Positions 25,857 to 34,101 of a stretch of 41,588 nt of DNA are shown here, one piece after another. The translations under genes were made by a program, and so were the position numbers. The stretch spans positions 1 through 41,588 of the forward strand of contig CALWIO010000019.1 of NCBI GenBank assembly GCA_944380765.1, read 5' to 3'. The stretch's first letter is position 1; the number at the start of each line of letters is the position of its first letter. This stretch comes from an uncultured Clostridia bacterium (GTDB taxonomy: Bacteria > Bacillota > Clostridia > Oscillospirales > Acutalibacteraceae). Under the pieces are notes generated by a model, which saw only the letters and a program-made list of their open reading frames with translations, was not told where the DNA came from and did not search any database.

Positions 25857-26651
25857 TTAATTCTGTGAACCGGAAGCCGTTTCACTTGACTGCTGAGCGG
25901 TTGTTGAACCGCTGCTTTCCTCAGCCTGAGAAGAGCTTTGGGTCTGCGAGTTATCTGCGGCGGCAGTTGAAGAAGCGGCCGCAGTAGTTGTTGTAGTTGT
26001 TGTAGTAGTGGTTGTAGTTGTAGTGGTTATAAGCGAGCCGGAATTATCAAGATTTATAGCTCCGCTTAAAGAAACATAGAGTCTGAATGTATAAACCGTA
26101 ACGCCGGAAGAATCCGTGTCGGCGGAAGGAAGGTCGTTGACTACCTTTACGGTCTTTACCGCTCCGCCGTAGGCCTCGTCCTCAGTAAACGAAGCCGCGT
26201 ACATATCAAGCTGCTCTGCCGCGTCCGCGTAATTCTGAGCTGCAAGCTCGCCCTCAATGGCGCAGATGGCGGTCTCCGCCCAGTCGGTGAGCGCTATTGA
26301 TGTGATTTTTACATATTCGGGACGCTGTTCGCTTACAATCGAGAAAAACTTAACCGCGCTGGGAGTTCTCGGCTCAATGGCGTTTACAATCTGCTGAGCG
26401 CGCACAAGCTCGTCATAAGTTTCCTTATAGGGCTGCAATTCGGTAATCTGAGATTTAAGCATCATATCCTGGCTGCGGATTTCTTTAAGCTGGCTGTTGA
26501 GAATCATTCCTCTCACGGCAAAGCCGAGATAAATAATCATCATGCACAGCAATATGAGCAGCGCCACTTTTAAAATTAAGTCCTTTTTCTTTTTGCCTTC
26601 AAGATACTTTCTGTAACTTGCGGGCAGCAAACTTACCTTAAACACCGTCAT
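25857..26651 (-). CDS. PilN-like alignment protein with poly-threonine C-terminal tail
   Basis: This 264-residue protein starts with the PilN-type cytoplasmic peptide KVSLLPASYR, which in relatives docks into PilM. A helix (about 25-48), coiled coil and small domain follow. After residue 205 comes a run of exactly 15 threonines, then about 45 residues of Ala, Ser, Thr and Gln. This low-complexity tail is not part of normal PilN and resembles linkers that are O-glycosylated or cross a cell wall. The threonine codons are mixed (ACA, ACT, ACC), so the tract is not a simple slippage repeat. The ATG overlaps the pilM stop as ATGA. Confidence 0.82.
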   Translation of the reverse strand: MTVFKVSLLPASYRKYLEGKKKKDLILKVALLILLCMMIIYLGFAVRGMILNSQLKEIRSQDMMLKSQITELQPYKETYDELVRAQQIVNAIEPRTPSAVKFFSIVSEQRPEYVKITSIALTDWAETAICAIEGELAAQNYADAAEQLDMYAASFTEDEAYGGAVKTVKVVNDLPSADTDSSGVTVYTFRLYVSLSGAINLDNSGSLITTTTTTTTTTTTTTTAAASSTAAADNSQTQSSSQAEESSGSTTAQQSSETASGSQN

Positions 26652-27622
26652 CCCTCCAAATTTGCAGCAGCCGTTCCTATACAGCTTGCGTAGTCATACA
26701 AATCTTTACCTTCGGCCGCCTGAAGTTCAGGGTAGAAAGCCGGTTTTTCAATCGGTATATAAATGTTTTCACGCAGATACGCCACAATGTCCTTTGCCGC
26801 TTTGGAATTCATTATAAAATAAATCTTGTCAATCGGTTCGCTGTTCTGCATGGCGTAATAGCTTATTGTTGACGAAGTTTCCGAAGTCAGGAATTTTTCC
26901 ACCGTTTCAATATCCTCCTCGGAATACCCGGCGCCGTCGCGCAGTAATTTAAACATATTCGCGACCGCTTCCTGATTTCTTTCGGGAATGGTTATGGAAC
27001 GCACCATTGATATTTCCTCGCCGTGAACAACGATAAAGTTAAGCACATCGTCGGTGAGGTTTACAACTCCGTATTTTACGCCGCCGCAGATGGAATTGAG
27101 CCCTCTGCAATAGGAAAGAAGCGAGGAGTCAATGTCAACCACCTGCAATTTTGAAGCGGTAAATATATTTATGTAGCTTTCAAGCATCTGACGCCTTGCG
27201 GCGACAAGCATTACATTTGTCTGGGGCAGTTCCTCATCGTCAACCGACTCGCCCGCAACAACATAATCGACCTCCATTTCCTGAATGGGAATGGGGATAA
27301 ATTCCTGAGCCTGAAGAAGCACCATATTGTGAAGCTTATCACTTTCGACTTTCGGGAAAGAGGCGTAGCGCATAAGCACATTTTCATTGTTTACGCAGAT
27401 TGCGACATTGCTGGACTGAAAATTACCGGCGGCAAGCAGCTCGGTAATAGCCGTGTTGAACTTGTCGGCGTCCCTTATAAAGCCTTCTTCCACCACGCCC
27501 TCTTCAAGAGGTATGCTGCCCATGGCGAGAATTGAGTATGAAGTGCCGTTCTTTGCCATTTCGACAGCCTTTATTTCATTAGCGGAAATTTCGCAGCCGA
27601 TTACGCTTTTAACCTTTGACAT
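26648..27622 (-). CDS. pilM: PilM-like actin-fold alignment protein
   Basis: This 324-residue cytoplasmic protein has the PilM/FtsA-type nucleotide-binding fold. It starts VIGCEISANEIKAVEM (phosphate 1 strand), has VLLQAQEFIPIPIQEMEVDY (the PilM signature around residue 103) and VVDIDSSLLSYCRG. It binds the N-terminal peptide of PilN and links the ATPases to the membrane complex. AGGAG precedes the ATG. It overlaps pilN by four bases. Confidence 0.9.
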   Translation of the reverse strand: MSKVKSVIGCEISANEIKAVEMAKNGTSYSILAMGSIPLEEGVVEEGFIRDADKFNTAITELLAAGNFQSSNVAICVNNENVLMRYASFPKVESDKLHNMVLLQAQEFIPIPIQEMEVDYVVAGESVDDEELPQTNVMLVAARRQMLESYINIFTASKLQVVDIDSSLLSYCRGLNSICGGVKYGVVNLTDDVLNFIVVHGEEISMVRSITIPERNQEAVANMFKLLRDGAGYSEEDIETVEKFLTSETSSTISYYAMQNSEPIDKIYFIMNSKAAKDIVAYLRENIYIPIEKPAFYPELQAAEGKDLYDYASCIGTAAANLEG

Positions 27623-27652
27623 ATATCATTCTCCTAATAACAGGTTTTTTCC

Positions 27653-28861
27653 TTATTGCGCGCCCATTGAAACGGAGGCGGAAAGCATGGGAACATAAAG
27701 GGCGATAAGCATACCGCCGACCAGCACGCCGACAACAACCAGCGCGATGGGCTCAATCATTGAGCGAAGGTTGCGCGAGGTTGCGTCAACATCTTCCTCA
27801 AAGAACTCCGCTACCTTGTCAAGCATTTCGGGCAAAGTACCGGATTCCTCACCGATTGCCACCATACCGATAAGCATTGCCGGGAACAGCCCGCTTTTAT
27901 CGAGCGACTCGGCGATTCCCTTGCCCTCTTCAATATCGGAAATGGCCTTTTCGACCGCTTTCGCGATTTTATCACTGCCCGATGTGGGGCCCGCGCTTTT
28001 AAGCGCGTCAACCGCTGTTACGCCGCCGGCGAGCAAAGTCGCGAGAGTACGGCAGAAACGGGCGACAACCATCTTCGTTATAAATGTACCGAATATGGGC
28101 ATAGTCAGCTTTGTGTTTTCCCACAGAGCGTGGGCAGGTTTACTTTTCACAATAAGTACAATCGTTATGACGATAGCCGCCGCGCAGCCGAGCCACACCA
28201 AGGGCTTGCCGCGCAAGCTGTCGGAAATAGCAAATATAGCGGCGGAAAGGGAGTTAAGCTCCGCGTCCTTAGGCATCATATTTTTGAATGTGGGAACCAT
28301 AAACGCGAGCATCATTACAAGTATAAAAAGCGCCATAAAGCCTACATTACGGGGATATGAGTACGCGGATTTAATGTTTTTCTGAAGATTTTTCTCTTTC
28401 TGAAGCTGGTCGGCAAGGCTTGCCAGCGACTGTTCCAGAATACCGCCGGTCTCGCCCGCGGCTATCATTGAAATAAACAGCTTTGAGAAAATCTTGGGAT
28501 ATTCCCGGAAAGCGTCCGACAGCGGCATGCCGCTTTCAACATTTTTTGCTATATTTTCAATGGCTTCCGCGAAACGGGGGTTTTCCGTCTGCTTTGCCAT
28601 AGTGTTGAGCGCTCTTGTTATGGGAACGCCGGCTGAAAGCATAACCGAAAGCTGACGGCAGAAAACGGCAACCTGAGTTGTGTTTACCTTTTTGCCGCGC
28701 CCTTTGCTTGATCTGGCTTTCGTGCCTTTTTCAGTCATCTCCGTAACAACAATTCCGGCCTCACGGAGTTTGTTTATGGCCTGAACGGAAGTGTCGGCTA
28801 CAACTTCGCCGTGAACATTCTGCCCCTGCCTGTTAAGGCCGTCATAAGTAAATGCTGCCAC
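27653..28861 (-). CDS. pilC: PilC/GspF-type inner membrane platform protein
   Basis: This 402-residue protein has the two T2SF domains of PilC, each with the usual FCRQLSVMLSAGVPITRAL-like start (first about 65-83; second VARFCRTLATLLAGGV about 265-280) and a membrane helix pair. It is the platform on which PilB and PilT act to add or remove pilins. The start codon is GTG, with AAAGGGGG seven bases upstream. It lies between pilT and pilM. Confidence 0.95.
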   Translation of the reverse strand: MAAFTYDGLNRQGQNVHGEVVADTSVQAINKLREAGIVVTEMTEKGTKARSSKGRGKKVNTTQVAVFCRQLSVMLSAGVPITRALNTMAKQTENPRFAEAIENIAKNVESGMPLSDAFREYPKIFSKLFISMIAAGETGGILEQSLASLADQLQKEKNLQKNIKSAYSYPRNVGFMALFILVMMLAFMVPTFKNMMPKDAELNSLSAAIFAISDSLRGKPLVWLGCAAAIVITIVLIVKSKPAHALWENTKLTMPIFGTFITKMVVARFCRTLATLLAGGVTAVDALKSAGPTSGSDKIAKAVEKAISDIEEGKGIAESLDKSGLFPAMLIGMVAIGEESGTLPEMLDKVAEFFEEDVDATSRNLRSMIEPIALVVVGVLVGGMLIALYVPMLSASVSMGAQ

Positions 28862-28907
28862 AGAATTTCCCCCTTTTAAATCAAATACCGGCTTTTAAAG
28901 CCTTATA

Positions 28908-30008
28908 TCAATACCCCATTGTCGCCATAAGGCGAAGTACTTCTTTCTGGTCAACGCAGTATTCAAGCACCGAATCCTTTGAGATTTTCTGCTGTTTCAA
29001 AAGATTGAGAAGCGCCTGGTCCATAGTCTGCATACCCTGCATCTGGCTGGTCTGCATTGTGGCGTAAAGCTGATGCTCCTTGCCTTCGCGGATAAGGTTC
29101 TTGATGGCGGGAGTGTCAACCATATATTCAACCGCCGCGACTCTTCCCTTACCGTTTATAGTGGGAATAAGCTGCTGAGAAATAACGGCTTTTAAAGAGT
29201 TCGCAAGCTGAGAGCGTATCTGCCCTTTCTGGTCCGAAGAGAAAGAGTCGATAATTCTTGAAATGGTAAGCGGAGCGGTCTGGGTATGAAGGGTGGAGAA
29301 AACCAGGTGTCCCGTTTCGGCCGCCGTTACCGCTATCTGGATGCTTTCGGGGTCGCGCATTTCGCCTATCATGATAGTATCCGGGTCATGACGCAGAACC
29401 GTGCGCAGAGCGTTGGCGAAGCTCTTGGTGTCGGTTCCTATCTCTCTCTGCCTTACTATCGACATTTTGTGAGTATGCAAGAACTCGATAGGGTCCTCAA
29501 TGGTGACTATATTTGTTTCGTAATGATTGTTGATATAGTTTATCATAGCGGCGAGCGTTGTTGATTTACCGCTTCCCGTAGGGCCGGTAACAAGCACAAG
29601 TCCGCGCGGAAGATTGCAAAGACGCTTTACATCGGGCGGAAGTCCGAGCTTTTCAAGCTCGGGCACCTCAAAGGGAATCGCCCTGAATACGGCGGCTATC
29701 GTGCCTCTCTGAACAATGACATTGCCTCTGAAACGGGCGCAGTTGGGGACTGAAACCGCCAAATCCAGCTCCCAGTCCGCCTCAAACTGGCGGCGCTGGG
29801 CGTCGGTTATAATTTGCAGAAGCAGCTGTTCAACATCTTCGGAAGCAAGACGCGGAAACTGAGTCTGTTTTATTAAGTCGCCGTTTATTCTTATACAGGG
29901 TTCAAGACCGCTTACAATGTGCAGGTCGGAGCCTTTTTTTTCAATAGTGAGCCGCAAAAGGTCTTCCAGTCTTGCGGGATAGTTGCTAAGCTTGCCGGAA
30001 AAACGCAA
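28908..30008 (-). CDS. pilT: PilT-type pilus retraction ATPase
   Basis: This 366-residue ATPase retracts pili and drives twitching. It has Walker A GPTGSGKST (142-150), Walker B GEMRD (215-219), the His box HLVFSTLHT, and the PilT-specific AIKNLIREGKEHQL near the C-terminus. The zinc motif of PilB is absent. The start is TTG at 30008, ten bases after AAAGGA; no ATG fits upstream of the conserved LEDLL segment. Its presence suggests a retractable pilus. Confidence 0.95.
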   Translation of the reverse strand: MRFSGKLSNYPARLEDLLRLTIEKKGSDLHIVSGLEPCIRINGDLIKQTQFPRLASEDVEQLLLQIITDAQRRQFEADWELDLAVSVPNCARFRGNVIVQRGTIAAVFRAIPFEVPELEKLGLPPDVKRLCNLPRGLVLVTGPTGSGKSTTLAAMINYINNHYETNIVTIEDPIEFLHTHKMSIVRQREIGTDTKSFANALRTVLRHDPDTIMIGEMRDPESIQIAVTAAETGHLVFSTLHTQTAPLTISRIIDSFSSDQKGQIRSQLANSLKAVISQQLIPTINGKGRVAAVEYMVDTPAIKNLIREGKEHQLYATMQTSQMQGMQTMDQALLNLLKQQKISKDSVLEYCVDQKEVLRLMATMGY

Positions 30009-30059
30009 AAAATACCATTCCTTTTCAAATCAGTGTTATATTCAGCATAATCAGCAGAG

Positions 30060-30087
30060 GGGGTGCGAGTTTCGCACCCCTTTTTTT
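30060..30087. terminator. Hairpin after the LysM-secretin-N gene, T run on the plus strand
   Basis: GGGGTGCGA (30060-30068) pairs with TCGCACCCC (30072-30080), with seven T residues on the plus strand side (30081-30087). For minus-strand transcription the hairpin is preceded by A residues and not followed by a clear T run, so it would be a poor terminator for the pilus operon and perhaps an attenuator. Confidence 0.5.
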
Positions 30088-31864
30088 AAGCGTTATCGAG
30101 AGCGTCAAGGAGATTGGTCATTCTCTTTGCCTGGTCGGAGGTGGTCATAACATAGGTTACGCCCTTATAGGAAGCGTTTGTCACCGCGCCGGTGGCTCCG
30201 TCAACCGTACCCTCGTTTATTACAAGCGCTACTGTCTGATACTGAACATTTCCGAATACTTCGGGGTAGAGCTCCTGCATAAGGATAAATCTCGCCTCAA
30301 CCGCGGCTTTTGCCTTTTCGGAGGAATCCTTCACTATCGAATCAATCGGAATCCATGTTTTCGCGCCGGTATCAACAGTATCAAGAGTTACAAGCAAGTC
30401 ATAAATTTCATTGTTCCAGGTTACATCGTCGCAGTAAACAATCAGACTGTTTGTAATTGACGAATGGTCGTATGTATAGAAGCTCACGCCCTCATAATCC
30501 ACATTCTGAAGCCTTGCGAGAAGCTCCTCAACCGTGCAGTTCTGGGCGGTATATGTGTGAACCGTGCTTGACGCGGACGCCACATTGGAATCAATTTCAC
30601 TGATTATGGACTTGGCGGCGGCAATCTCTGACGCGGTGCCGAACAGCCACAGCGACTTGGTCATTCTGTCATGTCCGTAAGTTGTGACGGTGGGGGTGTA
30701 CTGAGAGATGAGCGCTTCGGCGTCGCTTCTTGAAATATTTACAAGGTCTATTCTCTCATAAACAATTACCTCTTCGGGCGTTACAACCGTGCCGCCGGAA
30801 CCTCCGGGCTGTGTTGTATCCTCCTCGCCGGAGTTGTCACCCATGTTGTCGCCGGTGCCGTCGGAAGTGCCGTCGCCCGTTCCGACTCCCGTGGTACCCG
30901 TGGGAGTATCAACAATTTTCTTTATTTTAAGAATATCCTGCAAAGCCGTTCCGCTTACATAAACATAGAGCGTCATCGGCTTTGACGCCATTGTAATACC
31001 CGCGTGAAGTCCCAGATTGCTGAGAAGTGACGAAAATTCGGTAGCGGATATATATTCAAGTTCAAGGGGAGTAAAGGCGTTGGCGATTTCAGAGCTGCCC
31101 ACGCTTATGTTCTCTTTCGCGTCAAGAATTTTGGCAAGCTCATAGAGCTTTGCCATCTCTTTGGGATAGGCGTTAATCCACGCTACTCTTTTGTTGTTGG
31201 ACTGGGAAACTACTTTTACATTTGAAAGACCCAGAGCGGACGCCTGAGATACAAGCTCGTCATAAGTTATGTACTTGAATGTGAACTTTGTAAGCACAAG
31301 GCTGTCAACAAATGTTGTGTTGAGGTCCTCGGCGGTCGAAACAAGAATTGTGTTGCCGTCTTTGAGATATGAAAGACCCACCATTCTTGTTACATAGTCG
31401 ATTGCCTTTAAGGGCGAAACATCCTGAAGGTCCAAAGATATGGTTTCAGTTCCCGTACCCCTGTAAATAACCGTATAACCGGCGTTACAGGCTATGCCGG
31501 AAACAACATCCTTGACATTTGCGTTAACCGCGTTCAAGGAAATGCTGCTCGAAACAATTGACGAGCCCGCGTTTTCGGTTGTTATCGGCAGTTTAAGCAC
31601 CTGACCTCTGTAAATGGTCGAGTTGCTGTCCAGGTTGTTATAGGTCATAATGTCGCTGACCGTAACACCGTTTTTAGACGCTATTGACGAAAGAGTTTCA
31701 CCGCTCTTTACCGAATAATAGCGATAATTGCCGAGGCTTGTGCCCAGCGAGCCGCCGTGATTTTCAGAGCCCATTACAGCTACGGGCGCAACCGCGCTGA
31801 TAATAAGCACAAGCGACAAAGCGACAGCAAAAATCGGTTTGCCGAATTTTTTTATACCTCTCAT
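30086..31864 (-). CDS. LysM and secretin-N-domain protein without a secretin pore
   Basis: This 592-residue exported protein has a signal peptide or anchor (about 1-31), one LysM domain (about 49-93: YSVKSGETLSSIA), an STN-like secretin N-terminal domain (about 106-180: ISLDLQDVSPLKAIDYV), and about four further beta-alpha-beta repeats like the N1/N2 domains of PilQ and GspD, split by a Gly/Thr/Asp linker (about 335-370). The secretin barrel domain is missing: the sequence ends after the last N-like repeat. In PilQ the N-domains meet PilP; a PilP-like gene precedes this one. It may form a wall-bound guide ring for the pilus (inference). AGGGGGA precedes the ATG at 31864. Confidence 0.85.
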   Translation of the reverse strand: MRGIKKFGKPIFAVALSLVLIISAVAPVAVMGSENHGGSLGTSLGNYRYYSVKSGETLSSIASKNGVTVSDIMTYNNLDSNSTIYRGQVLKLPITTENAGSSIVSSSISLNAVNANVKDVVSGIACNAGYTVIYRGTGTETISLDLQDVSPLKAIDYVTRMVGLSYLKDGNTILVSTAEDLNTTFVDSLVLTKFTFKYITYDELVSQASALGLSNVKVVSQSNNKRVAWINAYPKEMAKLYELAKILDAKENISVGSSEIANAFTPLELEYISATEFSSLLSNLGLHAGITMASKPMTLYVYVSGTALQDILKIKKIVDTPTGTTGVGTGDGTSDGTGDNMGDNSGEEDTTQPGGSGGTVVTPEEVIVYERIDLVNISRSDAEALISQYTPTVTTYGHDRMTKSLWLFGTASEIAAAKSIISEIDSNVASASSTVHTYTAQNCTVEELLARLQNVDYEGVSFYTYDHSSITNSLIVYCDDVTWNNEIYDLLVTLDTVDTGAKTWIPIDSIVKDSSEKAKAAVEARFILMQELYPEVFGNVQYQTVALVINEGTVDGATGAVTNASYKGVTYVMTTSDQAKRMTNLLDALDNA

Positions 31865-31915
31865 TTTTAGTCCCCCTAAAAACTTATGTGAATTCAATGA
31901 TTACTTAATTAAATG

Positions 31916-32428
31916 TTATTTTTCGATTTCCAGAACGACTTTTTCATCGTCGCAAGAAAGCGTAATTGATGTATCGTCAATATTCTCAACCAGCCACGAG
32001 TCTCCCAGATAGTCGCCGACCTGAAGCGTGCTGTAACTGTATGACTCTGTTTCGACAACTGCTGTATAATAGCCTTCCGAATTGACTATTATCGTTGTCA
32101 GCTTTGCCCGCGCCAAATCGGCCTTGCCGATAACATCTTCGCCGTTTAAGTCGATATCCTCAATCTCGCGCACATCGTCGGGAAGTATATCCACCTGAGC
32201 TCCTTCGCCGGAGGCTCCCACGGGCGATGTGTCAATATCGGTGCTGCCCGTTGTGAATATTATCACCAGCGCCACCGCCAGAGAAATCACAAGCAGTATC
32301 ACCGGTAGTATAATTTTCATCTTCGGGTTTTTTTCAAAAAAGCTCGTTATGCCGCCGCCTTTTTTGCCGCCGGAGCGGCCGCCTTTCAGTTTGGCAAACA
32401 AGTCCTTTATATCAATATTCCAGTTCAT
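31916..32428 (-). CDS. PilP-like membrane protein
   Basis: This 170-residue protein has a basic cytoplasmic N-terminus (about 1-37), one helix (about 38-60), an acidic linker, and a C-terminal domain of about 60 residues with the pattern LTTIIVNSEGYYTAVVE and YSTLQVGDYLGDSWLVENI. This resembles the beta-domain of PilP and GspC, which docks on secretin N-domains. PilP proteins are usually lipoproteins; here the anchor is a membrane helix. It is the first gene of the pilus operon, 52 bases before the LysM-secretin-N gene. GGAGGA lies upstream of the ATG. The PilP link is a fold-level reading and needs a profile search. Confidence 0.7.
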   Translation of the reverse strand: MNWNIDIKDLFAKLKGGRSGGKKGGGITSFFEKNPKMKIILPVILLVISLAVALVIIFTTGSTDIDTSPVGASGEGAQVDILPDDVREIEDIDLNGEDVIGKADLARAKLTTIIVNSEGYYTAVVETESYSYSTLQVGDYLGDSWLVENIDDTSITLSCDDEKVVLEIEK

Positions 32429-32477
32429 AAAAAAGCATCCTCCAGCCTTTTTTGCATAAGCTATGACGCCTTAAAAA

Positions 32478-32506
32478 ATTAAACATATTATTAATAAATG
32501 TTTAAT
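32478..32506 (-). promoter_or_regulatory. Inverted repeat in the pilus operon leader
   Basis: ATTAAACAT (32478-32486) and ATGTTTAAT (32498-32506) form a 9-bp AT-rich inverted repeat about 50 bases before the PilP-like gene. It could be an operator or a leader hairpin; an AT-rich match could also be chance. Confidence 0.35.
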
Positions 32507-32537
32507 AAAGTTCACAGGCGCATAATAATACACATCT

Positions 32538-32566
32538 ATTTTATAATATAAATCTGTAAAATGCAA
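32538..32566 (-). promoter_or_regulatory. Promoter of the pilus operon
   Basis: On the minus strand TTGCAT (32561-32566) and TAAAAT (32538-32543) are 17 bp apart, the same boxes as the alcohol dehydrogenase promoter. The leader to the PilP-like ATG would be about 100 bases. Confidence 0.65.
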
Positions 32567-32759
32567 CAAAATTTTCTTGTGAAACTTTCCAAAATTCATC
32601 ATGTTTTTTATATTGTTTCACTAATAAAATGTGTACAAATATAAGCATATAGTACAAAGCGGCGTTTAAACTTCCTTTTTTCTCCAAAATTTTACATTTA
32701 CAGGGTATAAAGACAAGAAAAGGACTGCATGAAATTACCTAAAAAGCAAGAGCCGTGAA

Positions 32760-32909
32760 ATGGGGGAGCTGATGCTTCATAGAGCGAAGACGGAAGCGCT
32801 TGATATATTCAGCAGCGAAAAGAGCTATGCCGTTTTTTGCATATTATTCTCAGAAAACAAAGCGTTTAATTCAGCTTTAAGAACAGGAAGAAGAAAACGC
32901 TTTTTTTGA
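32760..32909 (+). pseudogene. Short 49-codon reading frame, possible gene remnant
   Basis: A plus-strand frame starting MGELMLHRAKTEAL and ending RRKRFF has a protein-like composition. An ATG at 32729 with AAAAGGA before it is one base out of frame and would join this frame after a single shift, so it may be a decayed or frameshifted small gene. No family was recognised, and chance is possible. Confidence 0.25.
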
Positions 32910-32914
32910 TACGG

Positions 32915-32943
32915 AAAAAGGCGGCAGTTTAAAAACTGCCGCC
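32915..32943 (-). terminator. Terminator after the duplicated gene pair
   Basis: GGCGGCAGTTT (32920-32930) pairs with AAACTGCCGCC (32933-32943); the minus strand continues with five T residues (32915-32919). It ends the transcript of the two tandem genes. Confidence 0.88.
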
Positions 32944-32982
32944 TCAAAGGTTATTAAAGCTTAATATGTATCAGCCGCGCTG

Positions 32983-33729
32983 TATCAGTAAGCGAAATCG
33001 GTATAGGAAACCTCGATTTTGCCCGCGCCCTTACCGGTTACGGGAATCTTTGTGATTAAAAGGTCAGCCTGAAGATTCAGCGACTGTACATTCATGGTGT
33101 ATGAATAGTCAAAGCTCTTAAGCGTTCCGTCCTCTATTACAAGAGTGAGAAGTATGCTGTTGAATGTTACCTGAGAGCCTGTTACCTGAAGTCTTGAACT
33201 GAACGAGCCCAGAGCGTTAGCCATATCCGTCTTTACTTCCTCTTCGGTTATAAAGTCGTTCATAGCGTGGTTAAGCGGGTTAGCCGCGCTGCCCTTCTGG
33301 GGATTCTCACAGGATTCAAGCTGAACAATGTATTTGTTTCCGTCAACCTTGTAATTCTTTATATCGCCCTCTTCAAGAGTCATGGCTTTAAGAAGGAACT
33401 TATCCTTACCCATTTCCTCGGGAGCTTCTTTTGCGCCTTTGGCTACCTTGGCTGTCTTTGCGGGGTCGTCTTTTGTTCCGGTGATGTCAAGGAACTGACC
33501 TACAACCGACTCAACATTCGCGTTGCTGTCAACAAGTCCGATAATGGTGTTGAGAGAGCTTGAAGCGTCCTCGCCGCTGCTGTTGAGAACCTGAAGGTTC
33601 TGTGTGAAATAGCATTTTCTTGACCATGTGTAGCCGGCTTTTGCGGCTTTCGCGGTCGCTTCGTTGATGGCTTTTACTACCGCGGCTTTATCGTTAGCGG
33701 TTGATGAGCCGCCGCCGGAAGTGCTGTCG
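32983..33729. repeat. 747-bp exact direct repeat, copy A
   Basis: By reading both lines base for base I found no difference from 34102-34848. It covers the C-terminal domain and stop codon of copy A. The flanks and N-terminal parts differ. Confidence 0.93.
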
Positions 33730-34064
33730 CCGCCGGAAGTGCTGTCGCCGCCGGAAGTGCTGTCGCCGCCGGAAGTATTGCCGTCATCGGAGGTGCTGCC
33801 GCCGTCACCGAAGATATCGTCAAGTGAATCGTCTTCTGTCGGTATTTCGGTAACATCGTTATTCTGAGTGCCGGTTCCCGCGGCGGGAGCCGCCTTTTCA
33901 CCGACTGATTTACCGAAAGCTACAATGCCGCCGGTAAGAGCAAGAGCAAGAACAACGGCGCAGAATTTGATGCCGTTTTCTCCTCTTTTCTTTTTCTTAA
34001 TCGCCTTTATTTCAGCCTGCTCGGGAGTTAAAGGCTTCTTTTCTTTTTTCTCTTTTTTTGCCAT
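32985..34064 (-). CDS. Membrane-anchored exported protein, duplicated copy A
   Basis: This 359-residue protein of unknown function has a Lys-rich cytoplasmic start, one helix (about 30-52), an Asp/Ser/Gly linker with SGGDST repeats (about 88-122), and an exported domain of about 235 residues starting ANDKAAVVKAINEATAKA and ending SYTDFAY. That domain is identical in copy B. The linker is encoded by 18-bp repeats. No catalytic motif or known family was recognised. AAAGGAG precedes the ATG. It follows copy B by 39 bases with no terminator, so both are probably on one transcript. A surface-exposed role is inferred from the anchor and linker. Confidence 0.8.
   Translation of the reverse strand: MAKKEKKEKKPLTPEQAEIKAIKKKKRGENGIKFCAVVLALALTGGIVAFGKSVGEKAAPAAGTGTQNNDVTEIPTEDDSLDDIFGDGGSTSDDGNTSGGDSTSGGDSTSGGDSTSGGGSSTANDKAAVVKAINEATAKAAKAGYTWSRKCYFTQNLQVLNSSGEDASSSLNTIIGLVDSNANVESVVGQFLDITGTKDDPAKTAKVAKGAKEAPEEMGKDKFLLKAMTLEEGDIKNYKVDGNKYIVQLESCENPQKGSAANPLNHAMNDFITEEEVKTDMANALGSFSSRLQVTGSQVTFNSILLTLVIEDGTLKSFDYSYTMNVQSLNLQADLLITKIPVTGKGAGKIEVSYTDFAY
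33711..33800. repeat. 18-bp tandem repeats in the copy A linker
   Basis: Three perfect units gccgccggaagtgctgtc (33711-33764) are followed by two altered ones. They encode the SGGDST repeat, and the number may vary between strains. Confidence 0.85.
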
Positions 34065-34101
34065 GATTTATTCTCCTTTCACCTTTTGGGAAAAACTTTT
34101 A

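Larger units (their letters stand above)
32429..32984. other. 556-base region upstream of the pilus operon
   Basis: It contains the pilus-operon promoter (32538-32566), an AT-rich inverted repeat in the leader (32478-32506), a short plus-strand reading frame (32760-32909) and a minus-strand terminator (32915-32943). No cyclic di-GMP riboswitch was recognised. Confidence 0.6.

Noticed and set aside
30086..31864. Full secretin PilQ
   Set aside because: The protein ends after N-domain-like repeats; no secretin barrel signature follows and the next gene is pilT.
32429..32760. Cyclic di-GMP riboswitch upstream of the pilus operon
   Set aside because: I could not find the conserved core of either known class; only an AT-rich inverted repeat is visible.
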